In this document: piece by piece, positions 15,452-27,159 of the stretch
Layout: each line of letters begins with the position of its first letter
Numbering within the stretch: the first letter of the stretch is position 1
Assembly (NCBI RefSeq): GCF_002865985.1
Contig: NZ_LNDD01000005.1
Location: 124,001-188,000, forward strand
From: Thermotoga sp. SG1
GTDB lineage: Bacteria; Thermotogota; Thermotogae; Thermotogales; Thermotogaceae
DNA length: 64,000 nt
Direction of reading: 5' to 3'
Translations under genes and position numbers: made by a program
Notes under the pieces: generated by a model
What the model was told of the DNA's origin: nothing
The model's input: only the letters and a program-made list of their open reading frames with translations
Databases searched by the model: none

Positions 15452-16149
15452 GTGGTTTGCTATTCTGCGAATGGGAACACCTTCCTGATGGTAGACAACA
15501 CCGAAAAAAGGATCTCCGAGAACGAAAAACCAGATTTTGTACGAAACCATGCGGGAGATCTGGATGGTGTGATATTCGTAGAAAAGTTGGGTGAGAAGTT
15601 CTTCATGGATTATTACAATCGCGATGGAAGCATGGCAACCTTCTGTGGAAACGGTGCCCGGGCTTTTTCGCAGTATCTGATAGACAGAGGATGGGTGAAA
15701 CAGAGAAGATTCACCTTTCTTTCAAGAGCGGGGGAAATAAAGGTTTTCCTGGACGATGGAATCTGGGTGAGGATGCCTGACGTTTCGGAAGTGAAAGAAC
15801 TCGAAGTGGACGGTTACAGGGGACATTTTGTGGTGGTGGGGGTTCCCCATTTCATTTTAGAAGTGAGAAACGTGGATGAAGTGGATGTGGAAAAACTCGG
15901 AAGGTTCTTGAGGCACAAAACCAATGCCAACGTCGATTTTTATGAGGTTGCCCAGGGCTTCCTGAAGGTAAGAACGTACGAACGTGGTGTGGAGAGGGAA
16001 ACGAAAGCCTGTGGAACCGGTGTAACGGCCGTTTTCTTCGTGCACCATAGCAGAACGGGTTCTAAGGAGATGAGAGTTCTGGTACCCGGAGGAACACTTT
16101 TTCTCAGAGAAGATAATGGGGAAATCTATTTGAAGGGGGATGTGAAAAG

Positions 16150-16165
<16 letters not shown>
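15452..16165 (+). CDS. dapF: Diaminopimelate epimerase
   Basis: Converts LL- to meso-diaminopimelate for peptidoglycan and lysine. The GTG start is 4 bases after the asd stop. The two catalytic cysteines of this cofactor-free racemase are visible in ATFCGNGARAF and TKACGTGVTAV, and the opening SANGNTFLMVD matches the family's GNDF/GNTF motif. At 237 residues it is shorter than the usual 270-280, mostly through shorter loops between the two pseudo-symmetric halves. It overlaps dapA by 16 bases. Confidence 0.93.
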
Positions 16166-17681
<1,516 letters not shown>

Positions 17682-17682
17682 A

Positions 17683-18384
17683 ATGGATGCAAGAGAGATC
17701 ATAGAGATGATAGCAAAGTCAAAAAAGAAAACCCCCATTGTTGCCTACATAAAGGGAAAACTCGATGGGGTAGATTTCTCTAAATTCAAGTTCTTCGGTA
17801 ACGATCAGTTTGGAGTTCTTTTTGGAGAGTACGAAGATTTCAGAGAGTTACTCGAAAAGTATGGTGAAAAGATAGAAGACTACCATCTGGAAGTGAAGGC
17901 AAGAAACTCCGCTCTTCCTCTTGCAGACATCACCAAGTACAGGGCTCGAATCGAACCGGGTGCGATCATAAGAGACATGGTGGAAATCGGCGAAGGTGCT
18001 GTAATCATGATGGGCGCAGTAATAAACGTTGGAGCGGTGATTGGTGAGGGAACAATGATAGACATGAACGCTGTCGTAGGTGGAAGGGCTATCATAGGAA
18101 AGAAATGCCATATTGGAGCGGGTGCGGTTATCGCTGGTGTTATAGAACCTCCAAGTGCAAAGCCGGTGGTAATAGAGGATGAGGTGGTCGTTGGAGCAAA
18201 CGCTGTGATACTGGAGGGTGTCACGGTTGGAAAAGGGGCTGTAGTGGCTGCCGGGGCCGTTGTAACAAAAGACGTTCCACCGTACACCGTGGTTGCGGGT
18301 GTGCCTGCGCGTGTGATAAAGCAGATAGACGAAAGAACAAAGAAAAAGACCAGGATCGTTGACGAACTCAGAAATTTGGAATGA
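17683..18384 (+). CDS. dapH: Tetrahydrodipicolinate N-acetyltransferase
   Basis: 233 residues. Transfers an acyl group, acetyl by family, to tetrahydrodipicolinate. The N-terminal alpha/beta domain is followed by a left-handed beta-helix of hexapeptide repeats (for example [20 protein letters not shown] and [20 protein letters not shown]). ATG 17683 follows GGAGGTGA and the dapB stop; the open frame extends upstream into dapB but that part is not real. Acetyl rather than succinyl is inferred from the DapH length and from the M20 deacetylase in the same operon. Confidence 0.92.
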   Translation: MDAREIIEMIAKSKKKTPIVAYIKGKLDGVDFSKFKFFGNDQFGVLFGEYEDFRELLEKYGEKIEDYHLEVKARNSALPLADITKYRARIEPGAIIRDMVEIGEGAVIMMGAVINVGAVIGEGTMIDMNAVVGGRAIIGKKCHIGAGAVIAGVIEPPSAKPVVIEDEVVVGANAVILEGVTVGKGAVVAAGAVVTKDVPPYTVVAGVPARVIKQIDERTKKKTRIVDELRNLE

Positions 18385-18398
18385 TGGAGGTTGTAGAG

Positions 18399-19610
18399 AT
18401 GAAACTGGTGGTACAAAAGTACGGTGGTAGTTCAGTTGCCACTCCAGAGAGGATAAAAAACGTTGCAAGGAGGATAAAGAAAAAGATTGAAGAAGGTTTC
18501 AAAGTGGTCGTTGTGGTCTCTGCCATGGGAAAGACAACTGACGAACTCATAAAACTTGCAAAAGAGGTTTCACCAAAACCTGACGCAAGAGAACTCGATA
18601 TGCTCCTGGCAACGGGAGAGCAGGTTTCTGCCGCTTTGCTTTCGATGGCTTTAAAGGATCTCGGCGTGAAAGCAAAATCTTTGAACGCCTTTCAGGTGAA
18701 GATAAAAACCACACCGCATCACACGAGTGCTCGCATCATGGACATAGATGATAGTGTGATCATGGAAAACCTCAAGGAGCACGATGCTCTGGTTGTAACC
18801 GGCTTTCAGGGAGTGAACGAGAGGGGGGATCTCACCACGCTTGGACGTGGTGGATCGGACACATCGGCGGTTGCCCTCGCTGCAAAGCTGAGAGTTCCCT
18901 GCGAGATCTACAGCGACGTGGATGGTATCTACACGTGCGATCCCAGACTCATTCCGGGGGCAAAAAAGTTGAAGTACATAACTTATGACGAGGCTCTCGA
19001 ACTCACCGCACTTGGGGCGAAGGTGCTTCATTCCAGATCCGTTGAAATCGCCAAAAAGTACAGAATACCCGTGTACTGCGCTTCTTCTTTTGTTGAAGAG
19101 GAGGGAACCATGGTGGTGGAAAGACTTCCCGAATGGCTGGAGGAACCCGTTGTGACGGGTGCAACAATTTCGCATGGACAGATAAAAGTTTCGATCTCTT
19201 TCCTTCCAAAAGAGGCAGAATACATCACTGCCATATTCGAAGAGGTAGGGAAGCGTTCTCTGAACGTCGATATGATCTCTCTTGTTCCATCGAACGGAAA
19301 GGTGTTTTTGTCTTTCACAATACTGGAAGATCACAAAGACGATCTTGACGAGGCGCTCAGAAATGCTCTGAAAGATGTTGAAGGTTGGAAATCCTCCTAC
19401 GAGGAAGGTTTTGCCAAACTCTCGATCGTCGGTGTCGGAATGAGAACAAGCCCTGGGGTTGCGGCAAGGTTTTTCAGTGCTTTGAAGAGGATTGGTGTTA
19501 CTCCAGAACTTGTCACCACATCTGAGATAAAGATCTCCTGCCTTGTTCCAGAAAAAGATGCTGAAAAAGCTTTGAAAGCGGTGGTTGACGAGTTTGGTCT
19601 GGCCGAATGA
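18399..19610 (+). CDS. lysC: Aspartokinase
   Basis: 403 residues. Phosphorylates aspartate, the committed step of the pathway. The N-terminal kinase domain opens with VVQKYGGSSVATPERI and contains LTTLGRGGSDTSAVALAA. The C-terminal third holds two ACT domains (VTGATISHGQIKVSISFLP and LSIVGVGMRTSPGVAARFF) expected to bind feedback inhibitor. ATG 18399 lies 8 bases after GGAGG (18386-18390), so it is preferred over ATG 18381/18384. Control here is therefore both by riboswitch and probably allosteric. Confidence 0.96.
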   Translation: MKLVVQKYGGSSVATPERIKNVARRIKKKIEEGFKVVVVVSAMGKTTDELIKLAKEVSPKPDARELDMLLATGEQVSAALLSMALKDLGVKAKSLNAFQVKIKTTPHHTSARIMDIDDSVIMENLKEHDALVVTGFQGVNERGDLTTLGRGGSDTSAVALAAKLRVPCEIYSDVDGIYTCDPRLIPGAKKLKYITYDEALELTALGAKVLHSRSVEIAKKYRIPVYCASSFVEEEGTMVVERLPEWLEEPVVTGATISHGQIKVSISFLPKEAEYITAIFEEVGKRSLNVDMISLVPSNGKVFLSFTILEDHKDDLDEALRNALKDVEGWKSSYEEGFAKLSIVGVGMRTSPGVAARFFSALKRIGVTPELVTTSEIKISCLVPEKDAEKALKAVVDEFGLAE

Positions 19611-20807
<1,197 letters not shown>

Positions 20808-21884
20808 ATGGGCGAAATAGAACTGAGACATCTCCTCCACATGAATCCAGAACCCTCCTTTAAGGAATTCAAGACCCGGGAGATTCTCAGATCGGCGATC
20901 CAAAAGATCGGCTACGAAAGGATAGTGGAGGTTGCCGGAACGGGTCTGGTCGTTGAGAAGAAAGAAACAGAGGGGCCTTACGTTTTGTTAAGGGCGGAAA
21001 TGGATGCCCTCCCCATCAGAGAGGAGACAGGATGGGAGTTTGCCTCAAGAAACGACTACATGCACGCCTGTGGGCATGACTTTCACATGAGTGCCCTCTA
21101 CGGTGCAATGAAACGGTTGAAGACTGTACGAAAGAATTTCCTCTTTGTTTTTCAGCCTGCCGAAGAAACCGGTGGTGGTGCAAAGGAGGTTGTCGAGTTC
21201 CTCAGGAAAAACTACATCATCAAGGCTGCTGTTGGATTCCATGTAACGGACGAATACGACGTGGGAACGGTGGCGTCGAGGGTCGGGGTGCTGTTTGCTT
21301 CGGCGACGGAATTCGATGTATACTTTAAAGGTGTCCCCGCTCACATTGCCTTTGCCGAAAAAGGGAAAGATGCGTTGAAAGTAGCCGTCTCTTTCCTGCA
21401 CTGGCTTTACGGCAGAAAGTGGGATGCCCTTGTTGGTGTTGGGAAAATCGTTGGTGGCCGGGTGAGAAACGTGGTTCCTTCAGAGGTGAAGATAGAAGGT
21501 ACTATAAGGGCAAAGACTTTGAAGATAGCAGAGGAAATATTGTCGGAGATGAAAAACCAACTTTTGACTCTCAAAGACAGATCTGGTGTTGATTTTTCTC
21601 TCGAAAAGGGAAGTGTCTATCCGGAGGTAAAGGTCGACGCAGAGCTTCTGGAGATATTGAAGAAAAACTGCGAAAAATTGAACCTCAAGTTCATCGAATG
21701 CGAAATGAAGAAGACTGGGGAAGACTTTGGATACTTCACACAGGTGTTTCCATCTCTTTCCTTCTGGTTTGGTGTGGGAGAAGGGGAAAGGAGAGTGGGA
21801 CTTCATCATCCCTGTTTTCTACCAAGGGACGAGTACATACCTCTGGCATCTGAACTTCTTGCCTCCCTTGCGGTGGCAATATGA
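20808..21884 (+). CDS. M20 amidohydrolase, probable N-acetyldiaminopimelate deacetylase
   Basis: 358 residues of the M20/M40 metallopeptidase-like family. Di-metal ligands appear in MHACGHDFHMSALYGA and FVFQPAEETGGGAKEV. A dimerisation domain with HIAFAEKGKDALKVAVSFLH and the late HHPCFLPRDEYIPLASELL follow. Placed between lysA and the rest of a riboswitch-controlled lysine operon that also encodes an acyltransferase of DapH type, it most likely removes the acetyl group from N-acetyl-LL-diaminopimelate. The aminotransferase of that branch is not in the window. The start ATG directly follows the lysA stop. Confidence 0.9.
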   Translation: MGEIELRHLLHMNPEPSFKEFKTREILRSAIQKIGYERIVEVAGTGLVVEKKETEGPYVLLRAEMDALPIREETGWEFASRNDYMHACGHDFHMSALYGAMKRLKTVRKNFLFVFQPAEETGGGAKEVVEFLRKNYIIKAAVGFHVTDEYDVGTVASRVGVLFASATEFDVYFKGVPAHIAFAEKGKDALKVAVSFLHWLYGRKWDALVGVGKIVGGRVRNVVPSEVKIEGTIRAKTLKIAEEILSEMKNQLLTLKDRSGVDFSLEKGSVYPEVKVDAELLEILKKNCEKLNLKFIECEMKKTGEDFGYFTQVFPSLSFWFGVGEGERRVGLHHPCFLPRDEYIPLASELLASLAVAI

Positions 21885-21898
21885 GGAGTGTGAACGAG

Positions 21899-22309
21899 AT
21901 GAATCTGGAAGAGATTGTTGAGCAGTTGAAGGCAAAAAAAGTCAAACTGACGACACAGAGAATGGAAATCATAAAGTTCGTATCGAAGATGGAAAAAGGA
22001 CACTTCGAAGCAAAAGAACTGTTCTCTGTTCTTTCAAAAAAGATTCCATCCCTTTCCATAGCGACGCTGTACAGTACCCTGTACCTTCTTGTGGATCTCG
22101 GTGTGATATACTCATTCAGCTATGGGCAGAAAACTATCTTCGACTTCAACCCTGTACCACACGGACACTTCGTGTGCAAGGTCTGCGGAAAAATAGAAGA
22201 CATCGAGATAAAAAAACTGGATCTTGGAAAGGTCAGGGGAAAGAGAGAGAAGATAGAAATCGTAATACGTGGTGTGTGTGAAGATTGTCTGAAGAGGGTG
22301 AAAGATTGA
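21899..22309 (+). CDS. Fur-family transcription regulator (copy 2)
   Basis: 136 residues from ATG 21899, with AGGAG ten bases upstream; ATG 21881 overlaps the previous stop and is an alternative. Winged helix VKLTTQRMEIIKFVSKMEKGH with ATLYSTLYLLVDLGV, then the metal half VPHGHFVCKVCGKIEDIEI and a closing CEDCLKR with the second CxxC pair. It differs clearly from the copy at 9460-9915. It ends the lysine gene run, which is unusual for a metal or peroxide regulator; the genes it controls cannot be read here. Confidence 0.88.
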   Translation: MNLEEIVEQLKAKKVKLTTQRMEIIKFVSKMEKGHFEAKELFSVLSKKIPSLSIATLYSTLYLLVDLGVIYSFSYGQKTIFDFNPVPHGHFVCKVCGKIEDIEIKKLDLGKVRGKREKIEIVIRGVCEDCLKRVKD

Positions 22310-22698
22310 GGTTTTTCACCCAGTTTTTATCCATTCTTCTGATAGTTGTGGGCACAATCGGACTTATGGGATGGGTGGTTTTCTATTACCTTGAGCCCTA
22401 CATCTCCACTTTTCTGGGGGTTAGCGTTCCGGAGAGCTTTCTTGCGGTGTTGCTTTTTTTGTTTCTTCCGTTTCTCTTCTCGGGAATCTCCTTGAACTAT
22501 TACACTTCTTCTGGAAAGAAATGGCTTGTGGTGTTAGGCTTTCTTTTTCTTTTTCCTTCCCTGGGGGCCCAGCTCTATGGACTCTACATCTTTGGAAGCC
22601 TTGTTTCCAGAGTTATTGGTGTATACGTTCTCTTTTTACTCTTCACCATGGTGTTGCTTGCCTTCTTTCTGACCGTTATCAGGAGGGATGAACCCTGA
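22306..22698 (+). CDS. Small membrane protein, unrecognised
   Basis: About 130 residues from TTG 22306, which follows GAGGGTG by 5 bases and overlaps the Fur stop. About four hydrophobic helices are visible: LSILLIVVGTIGLMGWVVFY, SFLAVLLFLFLPFLFSGI, WLVVLGFLFLFPSLGAQLYG and VIGVYVLFLLFTMVLLAFFL. It ends in a charged tail (RRDEP). No family is recognised. The alternative TTG at 22285 would add seven residues. Adjacent to tmcAL, whose start codon overlaps its stop. Confidence 0.7.
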   Translation: MRFFTQFLSILLIVVGTIGLMGWVVFYYLEPYISTFLGVSVPESFLAVLLFLFLPFLFSGISLNYYTSSGKKWLVVLGFLFLFPSLGAQLYGLYIFGSLVSRVIGVYVLFLLFTMVLLAFFLTVIRRDEP

Positions 22699-23972
22699 AG
22701 GTCCTTGGTGTTGTGGTCGAATACAACCCGTTTCACAACGGGCACCTCTATCATCTGACACAGGCCAGAGAGATCGTAAAACCTGAGTATACGATTGCTG
22801 TGATGAGCGGGAACTTCTGCCAAAGAGGGGAACCCGCTGTGATAGATAAATTTGCCCGCACCGAGATTGCCCTGAAGATGGGGATAGACGTTGTTCTGGA
22901 GCTTCCGACGGCTTTCGCCATCCAGGATGCGGGTGGTTTTGCATTCGGTGCTGTGAGTTTACTCGATTCGACGGGTGTTGTCACAGACGTTGTCTTTGGA
23001 AGTGAATCCAACGACATAGATTTCCTGTGGCAGGTGGCGAAGATCCTTTTTGAACAGCCCGAGGAATACAAAGCGCTTCTGCACGAAGAATTGAAGAAGG
23101 GCTATTCCTTTCCAAACGCTCGTAAATTTGCTTTGATGAGGTATTTTTCTCTCAAAGGATGGAACGAAAAGAACGTTCTGAGACTCGAAAAGTCCAACGA
23201 CATCCTTGGAGTTGAATATCTGCACTCTGCTCTTAGAATAGGGTCTTCGATCAGGTTTCACACGATAAAGAGAGTGGGGGCAGAAGAAAAGGATATTTCT
23301 TTCAAAGGAAAATTCTCAAGCGCCACAGCGATCAGAAATCTTTTGAGAGAAGAAAAGTGGAGCGAGGCCAGAGAATCCCTTCCCGAGGCGTCTTACGAGA
23401 TCCTGATGAGAGAGTTCAAAGAGGGAAGAGGACCTGTTTTTCTGGAGTATATGGGAGATTTCATGCTGGCGTTTTTCCGGTTGAAAGAAAGGGAATACTT
23501 TGAGAAAATACACGGGTTTTCCGAAGGACTTGAAAAAAGATTTCAGGTGTGTGCCAGACAGACAGGGTCGTACAAGGATTTTCTGGAGTGCGTCAAGGCG
23601 AAAAGATTCACTTTTTCACGAATAAGAAGACTGTCTCTCTTCTCTGTTCTGGAGATGAGTAAGGAATTCGTTGAAGAAAGCAACGAAAAGGGCCCTCAGT
23701 ACATCAGAGTGCTCGGTTTTACCGAAAAGGGAAGAGAGATCCTGGCGATCATGAGAAAGAAAGCAAAACTTCCCATTGTAACCAACATGTCTCTTTACAG
23801 AAAGGTGCTGGAAAAAACAGAACTGCCTGTGGATAGAAACCTTTTCGTCGAGCAACTGAAACTCGATGTGAAGGCAACCAACTTCTACTCCACGTTCTTT
23901 CCGTCGAAGGAAGAAAGATGCAGAGAAAGAGACTTTGCAATTCACCCGGTTTTTTTGAGAACAGAGACATAG
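22695..23972 (+). CDS. tmcAL: tRNA(Met) cytidine acetate ligase TmcAL (UPF0348)
   Basis: Makes N4-acetylcytidine at the wobble base of elongator tRNA-Met using acetate and ATP. The adenylyl-transfer core VVEYNPFHNGHLYHLTQAR contains the HxGH motif, followed by IAVMSGNFCQRGEPAVIDKF and FSSATAIRNLLRE-like sequence. The family starts M-KVLGxVVEYNPFHNGH; here KVLGVVVEYN is encoded but preceded by CTG at 22695, 7 bases after AGGAGGG (22681-22687). GTG 22713 would cut off the first strand. I therefore propose a CTG start (425 residues). The 3' end overlaps rsmB on the other strand by 31 bases. Confidence 0.9.
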   Translation: MKVLGVVVEYNPFHNGHLYHLTQAREIVKPEYTIAVMSGNFCQRGEPAVIDKFARTEIALKMGIDVVLELPTAFAIQDAGGFAFGAVSLLDSTGVVTDVVFGSESNDIDFLWQVAKILFEQPEEYKALLHEELKKGYSFPNARKFALMRYFSLKGWNEKNVLRLEKSNDILGVEYLHSALRIGSSIRFHTIKRVGAEEKDISFKGKFSSATAIRNLLREEKWSEARESLPEASYEILMREFKEGRGPVFLEYMGDFMLAFFRLKEREYFEKIHGFSEGLEKRFQVCARQTGSYKDFLECVKAKRFTFSRIRRLSLFSVLEMSKEFVEESNEKGPQYIRVLGFTEKGREILAIMRKKAKLPIVTNMSLYRKVLEKTELPVDRNLFVEQLKLDVKATNFYSTFFPSKEERCRERDFAIHPVFLRTET

Positions 23973-25237
23973 AACGATGTGAGAGTCTCGTCTGGTAGCA
24001 TCAGAAATCCAAAGCCATCCCACACCCCTTCTACTCTGTAATCTTTCAATCTTTCTCTCAAATCAATCACATCAACATCGGGGGTTTGCTCAACGAAGAT
24101 CTTTATGACCTCTGTGTTTTCTTCTTTAGTTATGGTGCATGTACTGTACAGCAAAATGCCGCCTTTCTTCAAGAGTTTCCACGACTGAGAAAGTATTCTA
24201 AACTGTTTTTCCGAAAGTTCTTTGAACTCTTCTTTTTTTGCTCTTCTCAACACCTCTGGATGGTTTCTTGCCGTCCCAAGAGAAGAACACGGTGCATCCA
24301 CAAGGATTCGATCGAACTCATCTTGAATGAACTCTATAAGGCGCTCCGCATCTGCGAGTTTGATCTTCACAGAAGAAAGTTTCAGGCGTTTTACGTGTTT
24401 TTCGACCAGTTGCAACCTTTCCATACTCACGTCTGTTGCCAGAATTTCTCCTTTATCCTTCATCAGTTCAGCAATGAAGGTTGTCTTTCCACCCGGAGCA
24501 GAGCATGTGTCCAGTACTTTCATATTCGGTTCCAGATCCATAAGAAGCGGTACGATCTGGGAAGATTCTCCCTGAACCGTGGCGAGACCCTCCGTTATGA
24601 CCTTCGAATCGTTCAGAGGAACTCCCAGTTTCTTTATCACAACAGAAAATGGAGAATGTTTCCCATAAATAGCCTCTGTTCCCTCTTTTGAGAGGATCTC
24701 TATGACTTCGTCTCTGGTCGTAACAAGTGAGTTCACGCGAAGCACGGTTGGAAGTGGTTTTTGGTTCCACTCCATGATCCTCAGCACGGCCTCTTCTGGA
24801 AGAAAGGAATTCCAGTAATCGACTATCCACTTTGGATGTGAGTAAACAAGATGAAGATCGTTGGGAGGTGGTACACTCTTTACTCTCCTCAGCACAGCGT
24901 TGACGAGTTTTCTGAAGTTTTCGTTCTTGATCAGCTTTACCGTTTCACTCACTGCGGCGTAATCTGGTACACCATCCATGAAGAGAAGTTGATAGACTCC
25001 CATTCTCAGTGCAACCCTCACGGCTGGTGGAATATCTGGATTTCTGAGAAGTTGATTTATATACCAATCCAGGAGCTCTTCCTTCCTCATGACTCCCCAC
25101 ACGAGTTCCTTGAGGAATCTTCTGTCTTTATCGTTCAAAACAGAGAGGACGCTGTCCACGTCCTCTCTGTCCAGAAATTTTTCCTTTTCGCACTTTCGAA
25201 GGAGCCTGTAAGCGAGCAATCTCACGTTTGTTCTCAT
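23942..25237 (-). CDS. rsmB: 16S rRNA m5C methyltransferase RsmB (Sun/Fmu)
   Basis: 431 residues. The N-terminal NusB-like RNA-binding domain (LAYRLLRKCEKEKFLDREDV, DRRFLKELVWGVMRKEELLD) is followed by a SAM-dependent methyltransferase. Its motif I is DTCSAPGGKTTFIAELMKD, the DAPCSSLGTARNHPEV loop carries the conserved PC motif, and YSTCTITKEENTEV carries the nucleophilic Cys. Last gene of the phoH-ybeY run; it overlaps the zinc peptidase gene by 4 bases and tmcAL antisense at its 3' end. Confidence 0.95.
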   Translation of the reverse strand: MRTNVRLLAYRLLRKCEKEKFLDREDVDSVLSVLNDKDRRFLKELVWGVMRKEELLDWYINQLLRNPDIPPAVRVALRMGVYQLLFMDGVPDYAAVSETVKLIKNENFRKLVNAVLRRVKSVPPPNDLHLVYSHPKWIVDYWNSFLPEEAVLRIMEWNQKPLPTVLRVNSLVTTRDEVIEILSKEGTEAIYGKHSPFSVVIKKLGVPLNDSKVITEGLATVQGESSQIVPLLMDLEPNMKVLDTCSAPGGKTTFIAELMKDKGEILATDVSMERLQLVEKHVKRLKLSSVKIKLADAERLIEFIQDEFDRILVDAPCSSLGTARNHPEVLRRAKKEEFKELSEKQFRILSQSWKLLKKGGILLYSTCTITKEENTEVIKIFVEQTPDVDVIDLRERLKDYRVEGVWDGFGFLMLPDETLTSFYVSVLKKTG

Positions 25238-25926
25238 CTTCTATCACCGAAAAGCCCTGCCAGAGCTATCATTCTGAGAAGCTGAAGGAACGCTGTCAAA
25301 GACGAGGCAACGTATGTGAGAGCCGCTGCGTTCAGAACCTCTTTGACACCTCTCAGTTCGTACTCGGGCATCAGCATCGAGGTTTCAAGGAGTTTCACCG
25401 CACGCCTGCTGGCGTTGAACTCTACAGGAAGAGTGATCAGTGTGAAGAGAACAACCAGTGAAAACAGAATTATACCCAGCCTTATCAAAAACGGTGTGTA
25501 GAAGATGAGACCGAAAAGGAAGATGAACCACGAGAGGTTCGATCCCAACGCGGCTGCCGGTACCATCATGTTTCTCAGAGCAAGCAGAGGATATTTCTCA
25601 GCGTCTTGTATGGCGTGTCCCACTTCGTGAGCCACAACTCCAAGAGAGGCGACAGAAGTTCCTTTGAAGTTCTGTGGAGAGAGCCTGAGAACTTTCTTCA
25701 CAGGATCATAATGATCGGAGAGAAACCCCGAAACGACTTCTATCTTCACGTTGTAGATACCGGCATTTTCGAGCAATCTCCTTGCGAGTTCGTACCCTGT
25801 GAGTCCCAGAGAGGATCTCACCTGTGAATACCTGGCGTAAGCCGTCTGAACCCGTATCTGCGCCCAGAGTGCCAGTAGCAAGCCCGGAATGAGTATGATG
25901 AAGGTTGGATCAAAGAAGAAGAACAC
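25234..25926 (-). CDS. YugP-type zinc metallopeptidase, membrane bound
   Basis: 230 residues. A first hydrophobic segment (DPTFIILIPGLLLALWAQI), then the soluble catalytic part with VASLGVVAHEVGHAIQDAE (HEVGH, a gluzincin-type motif). Hydrophobic helices AALGSNLSWFIFLFGLIFY and LGIILFSLVVLFTLITLPVE follow, and it closes with LQLLRMIALAGLFGDRR. This matches the neutral zinc metallopeptidase 2 (YugP) family, whose substrate is unknown. The GTG start lies 5 bases after AGGAGGTG. It is translationally coupled to rsmB (ATGA overlap). Confidence 0.88.
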   Translation of the reverse strand: MFFFFDPTFIILIPGLLLALWAQIRVQTAYARYSQVRSSLGLTGYELARRLLENAGIYNVKIEVVSGFLSDHYDPVKKVLRLSPQNFKGTSVASLGVVAHEVGHAIQDAEKYPLLALRNMMVPAAALGSNLSWFIFLFGLIFYTPFLIRLGIILFSLVVLFTLITLPVEFNASRRAVKLLETSMLMPEYELRGVKEVLNAAALTYVASSLTAFLQLLRMIALAGLFGDRR

Positions 25927-25938
25927 ACTATCACCTCC

Positions 25939-27159
25939 TCAGCCAAAGACGTGGACCACCAGACCGCTCAGAAGTTTTGGTTCAAACCAGGTGGACTTTG
26001 GTGGCATGGTTTTTCCTTCATCTGAGACTCTCATCAGCGTTTCTATGTTCACGGGATATAGAGCAAAGGCCACATCGAATTCTCCTTTGTCAACGATTCT
26101 TTCCAGTTCACAGAGCCCTTTTATCCCACCTATGAAGTCTATTCTCTCGTCCTCTCTTGGATTGGAAATACCAAAAACCGGTTCAAGAAGCTCTCGCTGG
26201 AGTATGTTCACGTCTAGACTTTCGACAACGCCTTCAGGAATTTCCCTGGGAATTAACACATACCACTTACCGTTTCCTACGTACATCGCGATCTCGTGTT
26301 CTCTTGAAGGTCTTGCGGGAACGACATAGGACCTGTAAATGTCGAACTTTTTTGAAACTTCCTCCAGAAGTTTTTCCACGGTGAGGTGAGAACGAACAAC
26401 CCTGTTGTAATCGAATATCCTGAGATGGTTATGGGGAAAAACCGTAGCCATGAAATAGTTATGTGGTCCCTTTCCTACTTCCCTATCGAGAATATCACTC
26501 ACCCTTGCAGCTGCAGCTGCTCTGTGGTGTCCATCTGCTATGTACAGGTTTTCTATGTTTTTGAAGAGATTCTTTATTTCTTCGATCTCTTTTTCATCGG
26601 AGACAACGAAGAACTCGTGAACCACATCCAGGTCGTCCGTTAGCCTGTAAATAGGTTCCAGAGAGTCGGCAAGTTCCATCAGTTTCCTGTCCAGCACTTC
26701 CATGGATCTGTAGAAGAGGAAGACCTGCCCCGTGTGAGCCCTTGTTGCCAGGATGTGCTGAACCCTTTCCTCTTCTTTCTTCTTTCTGGTGAGTTCGTGT
26801 CTCTTTATGTGACCTTTTTTGTATTCTTCCACAGGGAACAAAGCCACAAGACCCGTCTGTATATGATCTCCCATCTTTTGACGGTATATGTATAGGGCTT
26901 CTTTTTCTTCCTGAATCAGGATGCCTTTTTCTATGAAATCCTCAAGGTTTTTTCTAGCTCTCTCCATGTCTTCAGGGGTAGGATCCATTTCTATTTCATG
27001 CGTTTCTGCCTCAACCCTTGTCACTCTGAGGAAACTGAGCGGGTTGCTTTTGATGGTCTCTTTGGCTTCGACAAACGACACCACGTCATAGGGTTTTGCC
27101 ACGAACTTTTCAACTACGTCCTTTCTTGGCCGATACCCCCTGAAAGGCTTGATCTCCAT
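25939..27159 (-). CDS. DUF1015 family protein
   Basis: 406 residues from ATG 27159 (MEIKPFRGYRPRKDVVEKFV), which lies 10 bases after AGGAGG; ATG 27168 is only 1 base away. Family signatures are VAKPYDVVSFVEAKET near the start and YIADGHHRAAAAARV in the middle, resembling the DGHHR-type pocket of ParB/SerK-like proteins, plus IDFIGGIKGL and MPPKSTWFEPKLLSGLVVH at the end. The function is unknown. Its first 46 bases lie inside the end of ybeY on the same strand. Confidence 0.85.
   Translation of the reverse strand: MEIKPFRGYRPRKDVVEKFVAKPYDVVSFVEAKETIKSNPLSFLRVTRVEAETHEIEMDPTPEDMERARKNLEDFIEKGILIQEEKEALYIYRQKMGDHIQTGLVALFPVEEYKKGHIKRHELTRKKKEEERVQHILATRAHTGQVFLFYRSMEVLDRKLMELADSLEPIYRLTDDLDVVHEFFVVSDEKEIEEIKNLFKNIENLYIADGHHRAAAAARVSDILDREVGKGPHNYFMATVFPHNHLRIFDYNRVVRSHLTVEKLLEEVSKKFDIYRSYVVPARPSREHEIAMYVGNGKWYVLIPREIPEGVVESLDVNILQRELLEPVFGISNPREDERIDFIGGIKGLCELERIVDKGEFDVAFALYPVNIETLMRVSDEGKTMPPKSTWFEPKLLSGLVVHVFG

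Noticed and set aside
17848-18468. Long - strand open frames across dapH (206 and 178 codons)
   Set aside because: Shadow of the hexapeptide repeats of dapH; no start signals and strong family match on the + strand.
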